From Oscillospiraceae bacterium (lineage in GTDB: Bacteria > Bacillota > Clostridia > Oscillospirales > Oscillospiraceae), in assembly GCA_016297855.1 (NCBI GenBank), contig JAEDFW010000087.1, positions 1-7,601 on the forward strand: 7,601 bases of DNA. Direction: 5' to 3'. Below, piece by piece: positions 6,079 to 7,601 of the stretch (the first letter of the stretch is position 1; the number at the start of each line of letters is the position of its first letter). Made by a program: the position numbers and the translations under genes. The notes beneath the pieces were generated by a model. The model was not told the origin of the DNA. It worked only from the letters and a program-made list of their open reading frames with translations, and did not search any database.

Positions 6079-6123
6079 GAAAAAAATAACCGTCCGCCGT
6101 GACCGCCAAAGGAGGCAAGGTCC

Positions 6124-7419
6124 ATGATCAATGTTGAGCTCTCGAATATCTGGAGCTGTGTCAGCCTGCCGCAGCTGCTGGGTGCGGAAAAGGACTTATA
6201 TGACGCCCACCTGCATCTGTGCAACCACCAGCCCATCGGCAATGACTACCTTGGCTGGCTGGCTCTGCCTGACGCTATCACCGCCAAAACCATCCACGCC
6301 GTGCGAAGCTCGGCAGATGAAATCCGTGCAGCAGGCGATACGCTCGTCGTTATCGGCGCGGGTGGGGCCTATCTCGGCGCGAAGGCCGGCACGCAGCTGC
6401 TCGGCAGGCAGAACCGTATGCAGCGCGGCACGCGGATTCTGTTCGCAGGCGACAATTTTTCCTCCGGCAGCTGGCTGGCTCTCTGCGACCAGCTCGGCGG
6501 CTGTGATTTTTCGCTGATGCTTGTGAGTACCGGTGATGCGGACATGGCACCTGCAGTGGCTTCGCGCGCGCTGCGCTGGATGATGGAACGCCGCTACGGT
6601 TCCGAAGCTAAGACGCGCATCTACGTTTCTGCGCCGCAGGAGTCTTTCATGGCTGTCATGGCCAAAGAAGAGGGCTACACCTTTTTGCCGATGCCGCAGC
6701 AGCTCGGCGGCGCGTTCAGCGCGCTTACGTCGGCAGCGCTTGTACCGCTGGCCGCAGCCGGGATCGACCCGCTCGCCGTGTTTGAGGGCGCGGCAGAGGC
6801 CTACAGCACCTATGATCTGCGCGCGTTTGAAAATCCCGTCTGGATGTACGCAGGCGCGCGGCATGTGTTGTGCAGCGAAGCGCGCCGTACAACAGAGCTG
6901 CTTGGCACTTTTGAACCGGACTTTGCTGCCTTCGGCGACTGGTGGCAGCAGAGCGTGTTTTTCCACACCTGCCAGCAGGGCGCAGGACTGATCCCCATCC
7001 ACGTTTCGATTCCCGCCGCGATCAACGCGATCGACCGCGCGATCAGCAGCGCGCAGTATCCCGTGTTTGAGACGCTTCTGCGTGTACCGCTGCCTGCCGG
7101 GCAGAAAGTGAACGTCGAGATGGACTGGAAGGATTATGACAGTTTGGGCTATCTGTCCGGACGGACGCTTGCCGACGTCGAGCAGGCCTCATTTGAGGGA
7201 ATGCTGCAGACGCATGCGGCCGCCGATGTGCCCGTGGTGGTGCTCGAATCCGACCCACTCAACGCCGCGCAGCTGGGCGAACTGTTTTACTTCTTTGAGC
7301 TCACGAACGCCATCTGTGCCTGCGCCAGCGGCATCGACCCGTTTGAGCCGCAGAACCGGCAGCCTTCGCGCGCATATACGGAGCAGCTGCTCGGCAAGCC
7401 CGCCGGTCAGGACGCCTAG
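6124..7419 (+). CDS. Phosphoglucose isomerase homologue without the canonical catalytic residues
   Basis: A 431-residue protein alignable end to end with Gram-positive glucose-6-phosphate isomerases (about 450 residues). It shares VVIGAGGAYLGAKA (76-88), RIYVSA (165-170), WW (273-274), FETLL (315-319), FEGMLQTH (357-364), FYFFELTNAI (388-397) and GIDPFEPQ (403-410). Yet the working residues differ from the family. SKSGTT, which binds the sugar phosphate, is STGDAD (135-140). The Arg of VGGRFS is Ala (A197 in LGGAFS). The catalytic Glu of GESEGK aligns with F280, the ring-opening His of TDLHSMGQ with N301, and the C-terminal catalytic Lys of AYKK with T419. Sugar isomerase activity is therefore unlikely. 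The frame is intact, AAAGGAGG (6108-6115) precedes the ATG by 8 bases, and hydrophobic core segments are kept, so it is not an obvious pseudogene. A sugar- or nucleotide-sensing or scaffold role is possible but unproven. Alignments were made by eye. Confidence 0.85.
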   Translation: MINVELSNIWSCVSLPQLLGAEKDLYDAHLHLCNHQPIGNDYLGWLALPDAITAKTIHAVRSSADEIRAAGDTLVVIGAGGAYLGAKAGTQLLGRQNRMQRGTRILFAGDNFSSGSWLALCDQLGGCDFSLMLVSTGDADMAPAVASRALRWMMERRYGSEAKTRIYVSAPQESFMAVMAKEEGYTFLPMPQQLGGAFSALTSAALVPLAAAGIDPLAVFEGAAEAYSTYDLRAFENPVWMYAGARHVLCSEARRTTELLGTFEPDFAAFGDWWQQSVFFHTCQQGAGLIPIHVSIPAAINAIDRAISSAQYPVFETLLRVPLPAGQKVNVEMDWKDYDSLGYLSGRTLADVEQASFEGMLQTHAAADVPVVVLESDPLNAAQLGELFYFFELTNAICACASGIDPFEPQNRQPSRAYTEQLLGKPAGQDA

Positions 7420-7428
7420 TAAAGAAAA

Positions 7429-7470
7429 TTCACAGAACTTTGACAAATATACCTGTTGTCTTTCTGTGAA
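7429..7470 (+). promoter_or_regulatory. Nested dyad, possible operator, upstream of the P-loop gene
   Basis: TTCACAGAA (7429-7437) is the exact reverse complement of TTCTGTGAA (7462-7470). Inside it GACAA (7442-7446) and TTGTC (7456-7460) form a second dyad with 9 bases between. The structure covers the -35 of the downstream promoter. No T tract follows on the plus strand, so it is a poor terminator for the gene ending at 7419. Confidence 0.45.
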
Positions 7471-7484
7471 AAACTTGGTAGAAT
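7456..7484 (+). promoter_or_regulatory. Promoter of the P-loop protein gene
   Basis: TTGTCT (7456-7461, 4 of 6) and TAGAAT (7479-7484, 5 of 6) are 17 bp apart, and TGG directly before the -10 gives an extended -10 element. The start would be near 7491, 35 bases before the ATG. Confidence 0.65.
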
Positions 7485-7525
7485 AGAAGAGAGCTTAACC
7501 ATAAGACGAAAAGGAGGAATGCCCT

Positions 7526-7601
7526 ATGGTTACAATTATGATGGGACCGGAAGGTTCCGGTAAGACAAAGCAGCTCATCGCTGCCATCAACACTGCGCTG
7601 A
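7526..7601 (+). CDS. P-loop ATP/GTP-binding protein, N-terminal fragment cut by the window edge
   Basis: Only the first 25 codons are present. They encode a short beta strand (MVTIMM) followed by a Walker A motif GPEGSGKT (7-14) and the start of a helix, so this is a P-loop NTPase with the nucleotide-binding loop at the extreme N terminus. AGGAGG (7512-7517) lies 8 bases before the ATG. It resembles the start of small uncharacterised ATP-binding proteins found in Clostridia, but the specific family cannot be fixed from so little sequence. It has its own promoter and does not clearly belong to the operon of the preceding gene. Confidence 0.85.
   Translation, partial: MVTIMMGPEGSGKTKQLIAAINTAL

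Noticed and set aside
6196..7002. 268-residue open frame on the minus strand inside the PGI-like gene
   Set aside because: It is a shadow of the plus-strand gene, which aligns with a known family over its full length. The minus frame shows no motif.
7440..7445. Perfect TTGACA upstream of the P-loop gene as a -35
   Set aside because: It lies 33 bp from the best -10 (7479-7484) and no -10 exists at 16-18 bp. TTGTCT at 7456 has the correct spacing.

Overview
The window looks like chromosomal DNA from a GC-rich member of the Clostridia, probably an Oscillospiraceae/Ruminococcaceae-type gut Firmicute. The reasons are strong AGGAGG-type ribosome binding sites, consensus sigma-A-like promoters, U-tract terminators, tRNA-Glu and tRNA-Met sequences of the Bacillus/Clostridium type, and the gene set (MtaB, S11 D,D-carboxypeptidase, HPr-like protein, CmpB-like membrane protein). 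The genus is inferred, not proven. No mobile element, CRISPR array or phage gene is visible.

Layout. Bases 55-303 hold a minus-strand tRNA operon: a perfect consensus promoter, tRNA-Met(CAU), tRNA-Glu(UUC) abutting it with no spacer, and an intrinsic terminator whose stem extends into the tRNA-Glu CCA end. A small plus-strand membrane protein (382-786) converges on and overlaps by 4 bp the tRNA methylthiotransferase gene mtaB (783-2078, minus). Divergent from mtaB, an HPr-like protein (2252-2503) is followed by a secreted D-alanyl-D-alanine carboxypeptidase (2572-3720). Next comes an RhlE-type DEAD-box RNA helicase (3894-5360), preceded by its own promoter and a leader with an apparent transcription attenuator. 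The helicase is closely followed by a hexapeptide-repeat O-acetyltransferase (5393-5998) and a strong terminator. The last full gene (6124-7419) encodes a phosphoglucose isomerase homologue, and the window ends in the first 25 codons of a P-loop ATP/GTP-binding protein (from 7526), which has its own promoter region.

How the genes relate. Most are ordinary housekeeping genes in short, separately promoted units: translation (tRNAs, MtaB, helicase), cell wall (carboxypeptidase) and small-molecule modification (acetyltransferase). Two genes stand out because they keep the fold signature of carbon-metabolism proteins but lose the chemistry. The HPr-like protein lacks the phosphorylatable His15 region yet keeps the Ser46 region. 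The phosphoglucose isomerase homologue lacks the phosphate-binding SKSGTT motif and the Arg, Glu, His and Lys positions used in catalysis. Both have good ribosome binding sites and intact frames, so they are more likely repurposed (regulatory or binding) proteins than decaying genes. That is inference. The RNA-level structures before the helicase and the carboxypeptidase are the other points worth testing.
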